Source: Aristolochia californica
Lineage: Eukaryota; Streptophyta; Magnoliopsida; Piperales; Aristolochiaceae
DNA length: 64,000 bases
NCBI GenBank assembly: GCA_029961685.1
Contig: JARWKL010000005.1
Location: 19,248,164-19,312,163 of the forward strand
Direction: 5' to 3'
Part shown: positions 47,417 through 57,176 of the stretch, piece by piece
How the letters are laid out: each line of letters opens with the position of its first letter
Numbering within the stretch: position 1 is the stretch's first letter
Notes under the pieces: generated by a model
What the model saw: only the letters and a program-made list of their open reading frames with translations
Told to the model about the DNA's origin: nothing
Databases searched by the model: none
Position numbers and translations under genes: made by a program

Positions 47417-48285
47417 AATTGAAGCGAGGAGAGCACATACCGAGTGTTAAATCCGAAGCTCAATTCATACAATCACTTAAACAAGAATAGACCTTTTTTA
47501 TGCTGGCCCATGAAACCTAGAAGAATTCTTTTATCATTCTTAATAAAAAAAATCTCGAAATCTAAAAGAAGATCAAATCAAATCATCAAATCTTGCTTAA
47601 AGTCAAGTCAATTCCAAAGAAGAAAACTTTCCTCCTTAAGTGAGTGCCCCATATGTAAAGAAATTTCAACCTTTGGACTTTCCTTTGGCTCTTCAGTATT
47701 TAGAGAAATAAATATCATAATATAATTCTAATTAGAAGGATCAAAATCGCATATGAATTCAGCAATATTCTTGCCAAAGTTTTTTTCTTTTCCTCCCTTG
47801 CCTTGCGTCAACCAAGAACCCATTGTGGAGGAAAAACAAGTAGTCAACAGCCAAAAGTAGCAATCTTCTAGTGGCTGTTCAACAAATGTTTTCCATTGTA
47901 TTAAGCATAATAAACAATTATTTCAGTATGGAATACTCTAGACTTGATTCAAATAATTTCCAAAAGATTAAAAAACAGCATTAAGACACAAAAAAACTGC
48001 TCTTTAACCGAAACTTGCATGAATAAGAGGAAACCGAATAAAAAACCCTTATGTTAATTCAATCAAACTATCAGTCTTTATTATTCATGAAAATAAGATG
48101 AGAATACTCATTCTCAAACCTTCTTCATGACTTTAATCATCATTAATCATTTCATAGAATTAAAAGAAGAACACTTATCTTGGAGAGCATGAGTAGCTCA
48201 ATTTTGTTTCAACTCCAACTTTGCATGCTTGATAAAATTGTATGATCAACACCTTAACTGAGGGACTTGGAATACTAAAACCATA

Positions 48286-48297
48286 GCTCTGATACTA
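48286..48297 (-). promoter_or_regulatory. Primer-binding site of element C
   Basis: Reverse complement TAGTATCAGAGC, one base off the initiator tRNA-Met complement, directly next to the LTR end. Confidence 0.8.
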
Positions 48298-48379
48298 TGA
48301 TGGAAGACCTTGATGAAGGTGGTGGAGAGATAGAGGAGAAAGAAGAAGAGAAGAAACGAGAGAAGAGAGGAGAAGAGGG

Positions 48380-48413
<34 letters not shown>

Positions 48414-48745
48414 TGGCAGGTAGAAAAAGAGGAAGAGAGCTCTTGGGAAAAGAGAGAATAGGATATGGACGAATTATGAGAAGAGGAGAGGCTTTATGCT
48501 CTACCACATGCTTTGAGGCTCTTATTTTTAGTTGTGGGAGGAGGTTTACAAAGACTAAAATGCCCTTAGTACCACAAGATTTATGAAAGAAAAGACTTAA
48601 GTGGACATATCATCTTATATAATTACACCCTTCAGACATCCTTATGAAGATGACTTTATCTACCCCCTTTTCTACCTCTAGACATGGGGGAGAAGTTTTC
48701 TCTCATTTTACCCTTTGTTCCATCCTTCATGGGTACCTTCTAACA
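48298..48745 (-). repeat. 5' LTR of copia element C
   Basis: 448 bp; on the minus strand it runs TGTTAGAAGGTACCC to CTTCCATCA. A GA-rich tract (48330-48412) lies near its transcribed end, like the CT tract in element B LTRs. Confidence 0.75.
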
Positions 48746-50154
48746 ATGTGTCTAGCAAATTCTTCATAGGAGGAGGTGAGATACTATAATTTACATAGAT
48801 TTGAACAATAGAGAAATTTTGTTTATGATACAAGATATACAAGGTTTTTTGTCCACACCTCTTTTCTATCCTTTTTTTCCCAAGATTCTACTACACCATG
48901 AGCTCTACGAGCTTGCTTCAAACCATATAAATAAATATGCAATTATACATATGGTTTGGATTTCTCTTTTTATCTTTGATTTGTAAAATGATTGTCTAAT
49001 CTGATAGCATGCTCAAAGAATGAGATATTTTGAAACTCAAAGGAGAGTTTCACTACTCTAAGCACAACAACTTGATTTTGCTATTCTATTTTAGGTCAAA
49101 TTCTTTAAGGTTCATCATCTTAGACTTGTGTGGTTTGTGAAAATATTTTAAAAAGATCTATACAATTTCCTATTGAGATTTTCTTGACTCTAGCAACAGT
49201 AGTGTCAAAATCTAATTTAGCATATGTAGGCAAGTTTGAATTGCTTTATGCAAATTCAAAACACTCTTTCAGCAATTTTAGTCAACTAAATGAAAATTGC
49301 TTACGTCAAGGTTTCTATAGAAGCATAAGAATCAAACATATGAATCAAGCATAGAATAAACTTCTCAAGTCAAAAGTGATTCATAGCTATGATATGAGAT
49401 GGACAAGATCTTGATAGAGATCCTAAAACATAAGTACATTAATTCTATAGTCTGGCTACCTAAGTAATAATACATAATGTGCACTAACTCAAGTGTTATG
49501 CTTTTTAACTCACCCAACTCCTTAGATCTTATGTTATAAGTAAGGCTAATGGCAATAGGAGCCAAATTTGCCTAAACCAAGAGATTTTAAATATGCTTTA
49601 GGCAAAAAGGCATCCAATATAGCCAATCATCTAAGATATGATGATAAATCCAATTTTGTTTACTATAATTGATCTAATGGCTATAGGAACTAAAAAAATT
49701 TCTAATTATCTTCTAACCAAGTCCTAATCCATTCCTAACACATTAGGCTTGATTAGTTTGTATGAAGGCACTTAATTTGAATTTCATATCTTCAATAAAC
49801 TAATCTTTCCCTTAAATTTCAACCAATTCTTATTTTAGGGAAATACCTATTGCAAGCTTATAGTTTACCCAAGTATGACTTGCACAAGTAGCAAATCATT
49901 GATTTTCAATTAAGCTCAAGGCAACAAAGTGATTAATTCTTCCAATTGTTGAGATTAATAGTTGATTAAATTCACTTTGTTGTGGGTATAATTATACATT
50001 AAGTTTGAATTTATGGTTGTGGCTTCAATTTTCAAATATGCTCCAAGTCATAAATTCACACATGTATCACTAAGGATACTAGATTCACCAATCTAAGCTT
50101 GAGGTTTCAGATTTATCTAATTTCCCAAGTCTCAATTAGGCTTGAGACATTCAA
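48746..50154. other. Unassigned AT-rich stretch
   Basis: No protein domain or clear repeat boundary was seen. Short open frames are isolated. It may be internal DNA of the element family that includes repeat Y and family X, both of which follow it. Confidence 0.45.
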
Positions 50155-50330
50155 ATTAAAACCAATTTGTGCATGTAGTTAAAATATCATCCATAAAAGT
50201 AATTCAACGTAAATAGCAACGGGCACCCACCACAAAGATCAAAATATTTTTGTTATCGATGTTCCCCTAGTGGTAGTCACTGCACAAGAACCCTTGCTTG
50301 GGAAAATTCCACAATTTCGCTCTAATAGAC
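50155..50330. repeat. Dispersed repeat Y, copy 3
   Basis: CAAATTAAAACCAATTTGTG, ATCGATGTTCCCCTAGTGGT and a stem region with CAAGAACCCTTGCTTGG at 50285-50301, matching 41105-41345. Confidence 0.75.
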
Positions 50331-50542
50331 GGTAATTTCCACTATTATGCTATAATTGCCTAATTAGCTATTGAAAATCCCTTAGTGAGTCTAAGATGTG
50401 TGTCAAGTTTTCTACTATAAATCTATGAGAGATTATGCATTATAAATTGGCTACTGTGCTTAATTGAGGGACATAACTCCTTTAATAAGGGTAACAACAT
50501 GTCTATAAAGGTAATTGGCAGTAAGTGTTGTAGCACTACCAA

Positions 50543-51100
50543 TGTTGACTGATGGTTGACTCGTATCCATATTTTGATGATAAAAACACATAATTGATCT
50601 AACAATTACAAATTTAGCATTTTAGATCCATTTCCTTCAAAAAAACACAAAAAAACAAGGTCTATGTAATAGAATCAACACAAGCATCTCAGGACCTCGA
50701 GCTTCACCAAATGTCTCAAGTCATCTTAAAGAAGCACCCATGAGAGAAGTGTTGAAGAGAAAGTATGGAAGAGTTTTACTTGACACCCACAATGAGAAGT
50801 CTCACAATAGGAGGTCTCATAAAAAAGTCTCAATTATAAGTGTTTTAGTTTGTGAGTGATCTATTTATGTTCAGTTGTTCAATTGTTCTAGGACTTATCT
50901 TTTAGTGTTTAACTTTGTGTGTAATTGAGACAAGGGTAGTTTAAATGAAATTGGATTCTACTAGTTTCCCCTATTATAAATAGAGGCTCATTGTATTCAA
51001 ATTACATGAAGTTAGTGAAGTTTTTCTCTTGTCCAGAAATTTAACTTGAAGAATTGAAGATTTGAAGATTAATGACTAAGTCAAGAAAATCTCAAGAACT
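50543..51100 (+). repeat. Family X LTR-like copy X1, left part (split by gypsy-2)
   Basis: Begins TGTTGACTGATGGTTGACTC, continues TCCATATTTTGATGATAAAA, has TATAAATAG at 50975-50983 and reaches the gypsy-2 insertion at 51100. It resumes at 56315. From X1's start to the next X start (56479), minus gypsy-2, is about 717 bp. Confidence 0.7.
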
Positions 51101-51511
51101 TGTTATGGACTCTATAGCATCACGAGTTACCAACAGGCGTAGGAATTAATTAATGTGTTTTTCAATTTCCATGTAATTGTCTTTGGTTTGGTTTTGTCTT
51201 TGGTTTGGGTTGGTTTAGCATTTATTGGTTTGAACCATTGACCCAAGAGGTCTTTACGGTTTTGGACGTCCTCCACCCTATTTAAGGGGACGGCTAGGGT
51301 AATGAAGATTATGAATTGAGTTCACTCTAGTTAACGTAATTTAGATAAACAGGTCATGAGCTCCTTCAAGCTCTCTTCCGAATTTCCCCAATTCTCCTTT
51401 CCGAAATCCAATCCCCTTCAACCCCTCGTTCCATCTCAACGTCAAGCAAGATAATGGAAGGAAGAGAAGAGAGGAGGGTGACAAGATCCATGGCTCGTGA
51501 GGATCCTAACA
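51101..51511 (+). repeat. 5' LTR of gypsy-2
   Basis: 411 bp. It contains a TATA-like TATTTAA (51279-51285) and, from 51454, the first 19 codons of the polyprotein. Confidence 0.96.
51279..51285 (+). promoter_or_regulatory. TATA-like box in the gypsy-2 LTR
   Basis: TATTTAA about 175 bp upstream of the polyprotein ATG, conserved in the 3' LTR. Confidence 0.55.
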
Positions 51512-54500
51512 ACGTGGTATCAGACAGGTCCACCCTCGGTGATTCCTCTTCTCCAGAGGACATACGTCAAGTCCTTTCAGACCTTCAACAACGATCCACT
51601 CTTCAAGGTACTGAAATTTCTCACATCAATACTACCTTACAAACTCTGGAATCATCTCTACAATCCATCCTACGACAACTTGCTGCACTTCAAGCACCAA
51701 CGCCACCACCAGCAACCAATTTTCAACAACAACCAGTTCCCCACCAACAATTCACGCCACCACCAAATCCACCCTTGCGCCAACCAATGGGTTCAATGAC
51801 CACTCACGCACAAGCACCATCAACGGTTCCCAGGTACCTTAAACTTAACTTTCCTACATATGATGGCTCTAAAGATCCTTTACTGTGGTTCATGAAATGT
51901 GAACAATTCTTTTATCATCAACAAACGGTGGAAATGGACAAGGTTACTTTGGCCGCCTACCACATGCTCGATGAAGCGCTCATGTGGTTCCATCACTACC
52001 GAAATGTCCATTCCATTCAGGATTGGCTGCACTTTAAACATGCTTGCCAGTTAAGGTTCGGACCTCCAGCTAGCAGCAACCCAGTGGGGGAATTGATCAA
52101 CTACAAACAGACCAGCACCTTAGAGGTTTACCAAAAAATGTTCCAAGAAAGGTTGGCCAGAGCTAGTGAATTTGTTCCTCCTCACCTACATGTTCAGATT
52201 TTTAATGCTGGATTGACAGAGGCAGTCAGATTGGAAGTGGAATTACTAGGTCCAACAAATTTGGACTCTGCAATGAATTATGCCAGGGCTGTGGAGCACA
52301 AACAGAGAGTTCTAAAAGAGTCTTTACAAAGAAAACCATTTTGGCAAAACAGAACACAGGGTACTGCATCTAGTCCACGTTGTGGGTCCTCTGCCCCTAA
52401 CCGAGCAGATCAGGCTACTAATGTTCCTCCACACTCTATGCCACGTAAATTTTTGACTAAACAGGAAATGGATGCTCGAAAGGCAAAGGGCCTATGTTTT
52501 AATTGTGACGAACAATTCTTGCCCGGACATACCTGTAAACGTTTATTCAGTATTGAATTATTGGAAGAAGATTCAGAAGAGCTTCTTGAAAATGAAATTG
52601 TGGAAGAGGTACAACAGGAAGCAGAGCTCTCCCTCCATGCCATGCATGGCCTGCATAGTTCTAATACCATGCAGGTAAAGGCCAGGTTACATCATCTCAT
52701 GCTACTTGCTTTAGTTGATTCGGGCAGCACACATAATTTTATCAGTGAACCAGCCGCACAACAATTGGGATTGGAAATTCAACAACAAAGGGGTCTCTCA
52801 GTTTCAGTGGCCAATGGGGCCAAAATTGCTAGCGTGGGGTTATGTGCTAACACCCCTTTCACCATTGAGGGGCATTCCTTTCAGGCAGATTTACTAGTCA
52901 TTCCATTGGCTGGATTTGATTTGGTGCTCGGGGTCAAATGGCTCCAGTTATTAGGACCGATATTATGGGACTTTCAGGCTCGGACTATGACATTTTCAGC
53001 ACCACAGGGCCAGATTACATTACAAGGCATTGTGGCACAGGTCCCTTACGCACTTCACACTTTGCATATTCAACACACGGGTGATGATCAGTTAGCTCCT
53101 TTACTTACAGCATTTGCGGATTTATTTAATGACCCTACAGGTCTACCACCAGTGCGTCATTGCGATCACCACATTCATTTAAAGTTGGGAACTAATCCAG
53201 TAGTGGTGCGGCCTTATCATTACCCACATATCCAGAAAGATGAAATAGAACTACAGTGCATGCATATACTCGCTCAGGGTGTGATCCAGCCCAGTCGATC
53301 TCCTTTCTCCTCACCAGTGTTACTTGTACGTAAAAAAGATAAATCTTGGAGATTTTGTGTCGATTATAGGCAACTAAACTTGCACACAGTTAAGGACAAG
53401 TTCCCCATTCCAGTTGTGGACGAGTTGCTGGATGAGTTACATGGTGCTACAATTTTTACCAAATTAGATTTGAAATCGGGCTATCATCAAATACGAGTTC
53501 ACCAGGCGGATGTGGAGAAGACTGCCTTCCGCACACATCACGGTCATTTCGAGTTCCTCGTCATGCCCTTCGGTCTCTCCAATGCACCATCCACCTTTCA
53601 GGCCCTCATGAATGAGGTCTTTTCATCACTTCTGCGCCACTATGTGTTAGTCTTTTTTTATGACATTCTGGTCTACAACAAAAATTGGGAAGAACATCTC
53701 CACCACCTCCACCAGGTATTTACCATTCTACGCTCTCATCATTTGGTTTTGAATCAATCTAAATGTGCTATGGGTACATCTGAGGTGGCATATTTGGGCC
53801 ACGTCATATTAGCTGGGGGCGTGAAAGTTGACCAGAGCAAGATTCAAGCAGTTACAGATTGGCCGGTTCCCACCTCCACTACAGCATTAAAGGGCTTTTT
53901 GGGCTTAGCGGGATATTATAGAAAATTTATCCAATCTTATGGACAGATAGCAGCACCACTCAACAACCTGCTCAAAAAAAATGCCTTCCACTGGTCTTCT
54001 TCAGCAGAACAGGCATTTAACCTGTTAAAGGAGGCCTTAGCCTCAGCGCCAGTCCTACAATTACCAGATTTTGAGGCAGAATTTGTGGTGGAATGTGATG
54101 CCTCCGGGGGAGGTATAGGGGCAGTGTTACAACAATTGGGGCACCCCATTGCTTATTTCAGTCGTCAGTTGGGACAACACCATAATAAGTTAGCTGCATA
54201 TGAGAGGGAATTGATTGGGTTAGCCAAGGCTGTCCAACATTGGCGACCGTATCTTTGGGGAAGACCGTTTCTCATTCGTACAGATCATTGTAGCCTCAAG
54301 TATCTTCTGGAACAGCGCCTCACCACATCCCCACAGCAGCATTGGTTAACTAAACTCATGGGCTTTGATTTTACGGTTCATTATAAGCCAGGTAGTTCGA
54401 ATTTGGGGGCTGATGCCTTATCACGTCGGGATATTTCCACCACTCAAATTTATGCTATCAGTCACCCACGTGCACTGCTATTAGATTCTATTCGTGAGGA

Positions 54501-55953
54501 AGTAAATCAATATCCGGATCTTATGTCTTTATATCAGGATATTCAACAGGGGACAGCTGCTTCTCATTGGACGATTCAGGATCGTCTCATTCTCTACAAA
54601 AACAGGATATTTTTACATAATACATCACCACTTCTTCACACAATCCTATCCTCTATCCATGATAGCACACATGAGGGTCAACAGAAAACATATTTCCGAA
54701 TCAGTCGGGACTTTTACTGGAAAGGCATGAAGAGCACAATTGCTGATTATGTAGTTGCTTGTCAGATTTGTCAAAGAAACAAGGCCGAATCCTTAAGTCC
54801 AGCCGGCCTACTGCAACCTCTGCAACTACCATCTCAAATCTGGTCTGATATTTCCATGGACTTCATTGTTGGACTTCCCATTTCATCAGGTAAATTGGTG
54901 ATCTTTGTCGTCGTTGATCGGTTTTCCAAATATGGGCACTTCCTTGCTTTGGCGCATCCATATACTGCTGCTCAGGTCGCTCAATTATTTATGGACAACA
55001 TTGTCAGATTACATGGAATTCCCTCATCTATTATCAGTGACAGGGATGCAATTTTTACCAGTCTCTTTTGGAAGGAATTATTCAAATTACAGGGCACCCA
55101 ATTGGCATTTTCGTCAGCCTATCACCCACAAACGGACGGACAAACAGAGGTTGTCAATCGCACTATTGAAATGTATCTTCGTTGTTTTGTGGGGGACGCA
55201 CCTAGAAGATGGGTGAAATGGCTTTCATGGGCAGAATTTTGCTATAACACATCTTACCACACAGCACTGGGTACTACTCCTTTCAGGGTAGTTTATGGCA
55301 GAGATCCACCTCGTTTGTTACCATATGAACCGGGGGCATCCAAAGTCGTCACTTTGGACCAAGCATTAGCTGAACGAGATGCTATGCTCACTGAGGTACG
55401 TACACATCTGCAAGCGGCCCAACACTCTATGAAACGCTTTTATGATAAGAAGCACCGGGAGGCATCTTATTGCCCTGGAGACTATGTGTGGTTAAAGCTT
55501 CAACACTACCGCCAGCTGTCCCTGACTGCAGCCAAGCGCCATAAGCTGTCTCCAAAATATTATGGTCCATTTCCGATATTGGACCAAATTGGGCCCGTGG
55601 CATACCGTTTGCAGCTCCCACCGGCAGCAAAGATCCACAATGTATTTCACGTCTCCCAATTGAAGCCCTTCCAAGGTGACTCGCCCCTACTACACACTCC
55701 ACTGCCGCCACTACATGAGGGCAGAGTCCTTTCTATTCCAGCTCAGGTAATACAAGTACGCCACATTCAAGGGGATTGGGAAATTCTAGTCCAGTGGGCC
55801 GATGCCGATCCCAGTGACACCACATGGGAGCAGTTATCAACATTTCGACTTTTATATCCTTCCTTCGAGCTTGAGGACAAGCTCTTTCTCCAAGAGGGGG
55901 GTGATGTTATGGACTCTATAGCATCACGAGTTACCAACAGGCGTAGGAATTAA
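51454..55953 (+). CDS. Gag-Pol polyprotein of gypsy-2, 1499 aa, with mutated reverse transcriptase active site
   Basis: One uninterrupted frame encodes Gag (core around residues 120-290: LKLNFPTYDGSKDPLLWFMK), zinc knuckle CFNCDEQFLPGHTC (~348), protease with LVDSGSTHNF (~420), reverse transcriptase (~560-865), RNase H (ECDASGGGIG ~876, RTDHCSLKYLL ~951), integrase with zinc domain HDSTHEG and CQICQRNK (~1070-1110), core MDFIVGLP, ISDRDAIFTS and GQTEVVNRT (DDE, ~1136, 1194, 1232), and a chromodomain-like ILVQWADADPSDTTWEQL (~1440). The ATG lies 58 bp inside the 5' LTR and the stop 49 bp inside the 3' LTR; gypsy-1 shows the same plan. The active site reads VFFYDILVY: Tyr736 (53659-53661) replaces the first Asp, so this copy should be polymerase-dead although otherwise intact. 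Other catalytic motifs look normal. The intact family would act in cytoplasmic particles and integrate in the nucleus. Confidence 0.96.
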   Translation: MEGREERRVTRSMAREDPNNVVSDRSTLGDSSSPEDIRQVLSDLQQRSTLQGTEISHINTTLQTLESSLQSILRQLAALQAPTPPPATNFQQQPVPHQQFTPPPNPPLRQPMGSMTTHAQAPSTVPRYLKLNFPTYDGSKDPLLWFMKCEQFFYHQQTVEMDKVTLAAYHMLDEALMWFHHYRNVHSIQDWLHFKHACQLRFGPPASSNPVGELINYKQTSTLEVYQKMFQERLARASEFVPPHLHVQIFNAGLTEAVRLEVELLGPTNLDSAMNYARAVEHKQRVLKESLQRKPFWQNRTQGTASSPRCGSSAPNRADQATNVPPHSMPRKFLTKQEMDARKAKGLCFNCDEQFLPGHTCKRLFSIELLEEDSEELLENEIVEEVQQEAELSLHAMHGLHSSNTMQVKARLHHLMLLALVDSGSTHNFISEPAAQQLGLEIQQQRGLSVSVANGAKIASVGLCANTPFTIEGHSFQADLLVIPLAGFDLVLGVKWLQLLGPILWDFQARTMTFSAPQGQITLQGIVAQVPYALHTLHIQHTGDDQLAPLLTAFADLFNDPTGLPPVRHCDHHIHLKLGTNPVVVRPYHYPHIQKDEIELQCMHILAQGVIQPSRSPFSSPVLLVRKKDKSWRFCVDYRQLNLHTVKDKFPIPVVDELLDELHGATIFTKLDLKSGYHQIRVHQADVEKTAFRTHHGHFEFLVMPFGLSNAPSTFQALMNEVFSSLLRHYVLVFFYDILVYNKNWEEHLHHLHQVFTILRSHHLVLNQSKCAMGTSEVAYLGHVILAGGVKVDQSKIQAVTDWPVPTSTTALKGFLGLAGYYRKFIQSYGQIAAPLNNLLKKNAFHWSSSAEQAFNLLKEALASAPVLQLPDFEAEFVVECDASGGGIGAVLQQLGHPIAYFSRQLGQHHNKLAAYERELIGLAKAVQHWRPYLWGRPFLIRTDHCSLKYLLEQRLTTSPQQHWLTKLMGFDFTVHYKPGSSNLGADALSRRDISTTQIYAISHPRALLLDSIREEVNQYPDLMSLYQDIQQGTAASHWTIQDRLILYKNRIFLHNTSPLLHTILSSIHDSTHEGQQKTYFRISRDFYWKGMKSTIADYVVACQICQRNKAESLSPAGLLQPLQLPSQIWSDISMDFIVGLPISSGKLVIFVVVDRFSKYGHFLALAHPYTAAQVAQLFMDNIVRLHGIPSSIISDRDAIFTSLFWKELFKLQGTQLAFSSAYHPQTDGQTEVVNRTIEMYLRCFVGDAPRRWVKWLSWAEFCYNTSYHTALGTTPFRVVYGRDPPRLLPYEPGASKVVTLDQALAERDAMLTEVRTHLQAAQHSMKRFYDKKHREASYCPGDYVWLKLQHYRQLSLTAAKRHKLSPKYYGPFPILDQIGPVAYRLQLPPAAKIHNVFHVSQLKPFQGDSPLLHTPLPPLHEGRVLSIPAQVIQVRHIQGDWEILVQWADADPSDTTWEQLSTFRLLYPSFELEDKLFLQEGGDVMDSIASRVTNRRRN
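51515..51526 (+). promoter_or_regulatory. Primer-binding site of gypsy-2, inside the coding frame
   Basis: TGGTATCAGACA, three bases after the LTR, resembles the initiator tRNA-Met complement TGGTATCAGAGC with changes at the end. It is translated as part of Gag. Confidence 0.75.
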
Positions 55954-56314
55954 TTAATGTGTTTTCAATTTCCATGTAATTGTCTTTGGTTTGGTTTTGT
56001 CTTTGGTTTGGGTTGGTTTAGCATTTATTGGTTTGAACCATTGACCCAAGAGGTCTTTAGGGTTTTGGACGTCCTCCACCCTATTTAAGGGGACGACTAG
56101 GGTAATGAAGATTATGAATTGAGTTCACTCTAGTTAACGTAATTTAGATAAACAGGTCAAGAGCTCCTTCAAGCTCTCTTCCGAATTTCCCCAATTCTCC
56201 TTTCCGAAATTCAATCCCCTTCAACCCCTCATTCCATCTCAACGTCAAGCAAGATAATGGAAGGAAGAGAAGAGAGGAGGGTGACAAGATCCATGGCTCG
56301 TGAGGATCCTAACA
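55905..56314 (+). repeat. 3' LTR of gypsy-2
   Basis: 410 bp, preceded by the polypurine tract. It contains the polyprotein stop codon and a second copy of the start ATG with the first codons. Confidence 0.96.
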
Positions 56315-56478
56315 GAACTCTACCTATGTAAGAGTGCAGGCACAATTCTTCAAACTTGAATTAAAATTTGAAATGTTTGGACATATAGGACATTTTGAAT
56401 TCATAACATGTTTTACTGATGCATATCTCTTTTTCAAACATGTTAGAATTGCTTAGGGAAAAGATCCATCGTGCTTTG
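56315..56478 (+). repeat. Family X copy X1, right part
   Basis: Resumes after gypsy-2 with the GAACT duplicate. At 56376-56459 it has TAACATGTTT, ATGCATATC and AAACATGTTAG at the same spacing as the satellite monomer. Confidence 0.75.
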
Positions 56479-56866
56479 TGTTGACTGAGTGCTGACTCTT
56501 ATCCATATTTTGATGATATAAAAAATTAATCGATCTATTAATAGAAAATGTAGAATTTCATATGCATTTCCTTCAAGAGACACAAAATTCAAGGTTTATA
56601 CAAAAGAACTGGCACAAACATTTCTAGACCTCAAACTTCAAATATGTGTCCAATCATCTTGAAAGAGCACCCCCAAGAAAAGAAATGAACAACTAAAGAT
56701 TAGAGTCCAAGTTTTTGATTGAGCGTTGAATCCCTTCTTGATTTTGATGATAACAAAACTTAATAGAAATAATAATTGTAAATCTAGTCTTCTACATACT
56801 TTTCCTTCAAGGGACATTACTTTCAAGGTCTAAAGACTTGAATCGATACATGCTCCTCAATGACCT
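56479..56866 (+). repeat. Family X copy X2, left part, with a diverged third start
   Basis: Starts TGTTGACTGAGTGCTGACTC. At about 56715 a related sequence starts again (GATTGAGCGTTGAATCCC, TTTTGATGATAACAAAACTT). It is cut at 56867 by the LTR of element D; LTR-like sequence with TATA box reappears at 58960-59289. Confidence 0.6.
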
Positions 56867-57176
56867 TGTTAAATTCTAGGTTTTAATCCATAGGAACTAG
56901 GTTTGAGAAGAAGAAGAAGAGAGAAAAAGAAGGAAGGAAGATGAGAAGAGACGATGAAAAGAAGAGTGCTTGTGAGAGGCACAAGTTGGAGTGAAAATTA
57001 GGGTTTTGAGATGAGCTCAAATGAGCCTCCTCCCCCTCATTGTATTACTTATATAGGTGGGCATGAATACTTTAATACATGAGCAAGTCAAAAAATAACT
57101 CTCAACTTATAACTAATTACAACCTACACACCTCACACTCTTAATTACATTCTATACTACTTGAATTTCTTCAACA
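56867..57176 (-). repeat. 3' LTR of copia element D
   Basis: On the minus strand it begins TGTTGAAGAAATTC at 57176, preceded by the polypurine tract CAGCTTGAGGGGGAA. The other end near 56867 (TGTTAAATTC on the plus strand) is less certain. Confidence 0.65.

Larger units (their letters stand above)
43045..48745 (-). mobile_element. Copia retrotransposon C, minus strand, decayed and 3' truncated
   Basis: Reading right to left: 5' LTR (48298-48745), primer site TAGTATCAGAGC (48297-48286), a long leader, Gag (47084 down), integrase, reverse transcriptase, RNase H and a polypurine-like AAGAAGGGGAG near 43050. The sequence beyond that does not match the LTR start, so the 3' LTR is lost and repeat Y adjoins. 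Gag and polymerase resemble element B. No domain is intact. Confidence 0.85.
51101..56314 (+). mobile_element. Full-length Ty3/gypsy chromovirus gypsy-2
   Basis: 5214 bp with LTRs 51101-51511 and 55905-56314, both TGTTATGGACTC to GATCCTAACA, and target duplication GAACT at 51096-51100 and 56315-56319. The LTRs differ by about five substitutions and one 1-bp indel (about 98.5% identity), making it the youngest element here. It carries one unbroken gag-pol frame, a primer site, a polypurine tract (CAAGAGGGGGGTGA, 55891-55904) and a chromodomain-like C terminus. The target was family X copy X1. Confidence 0.97.
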
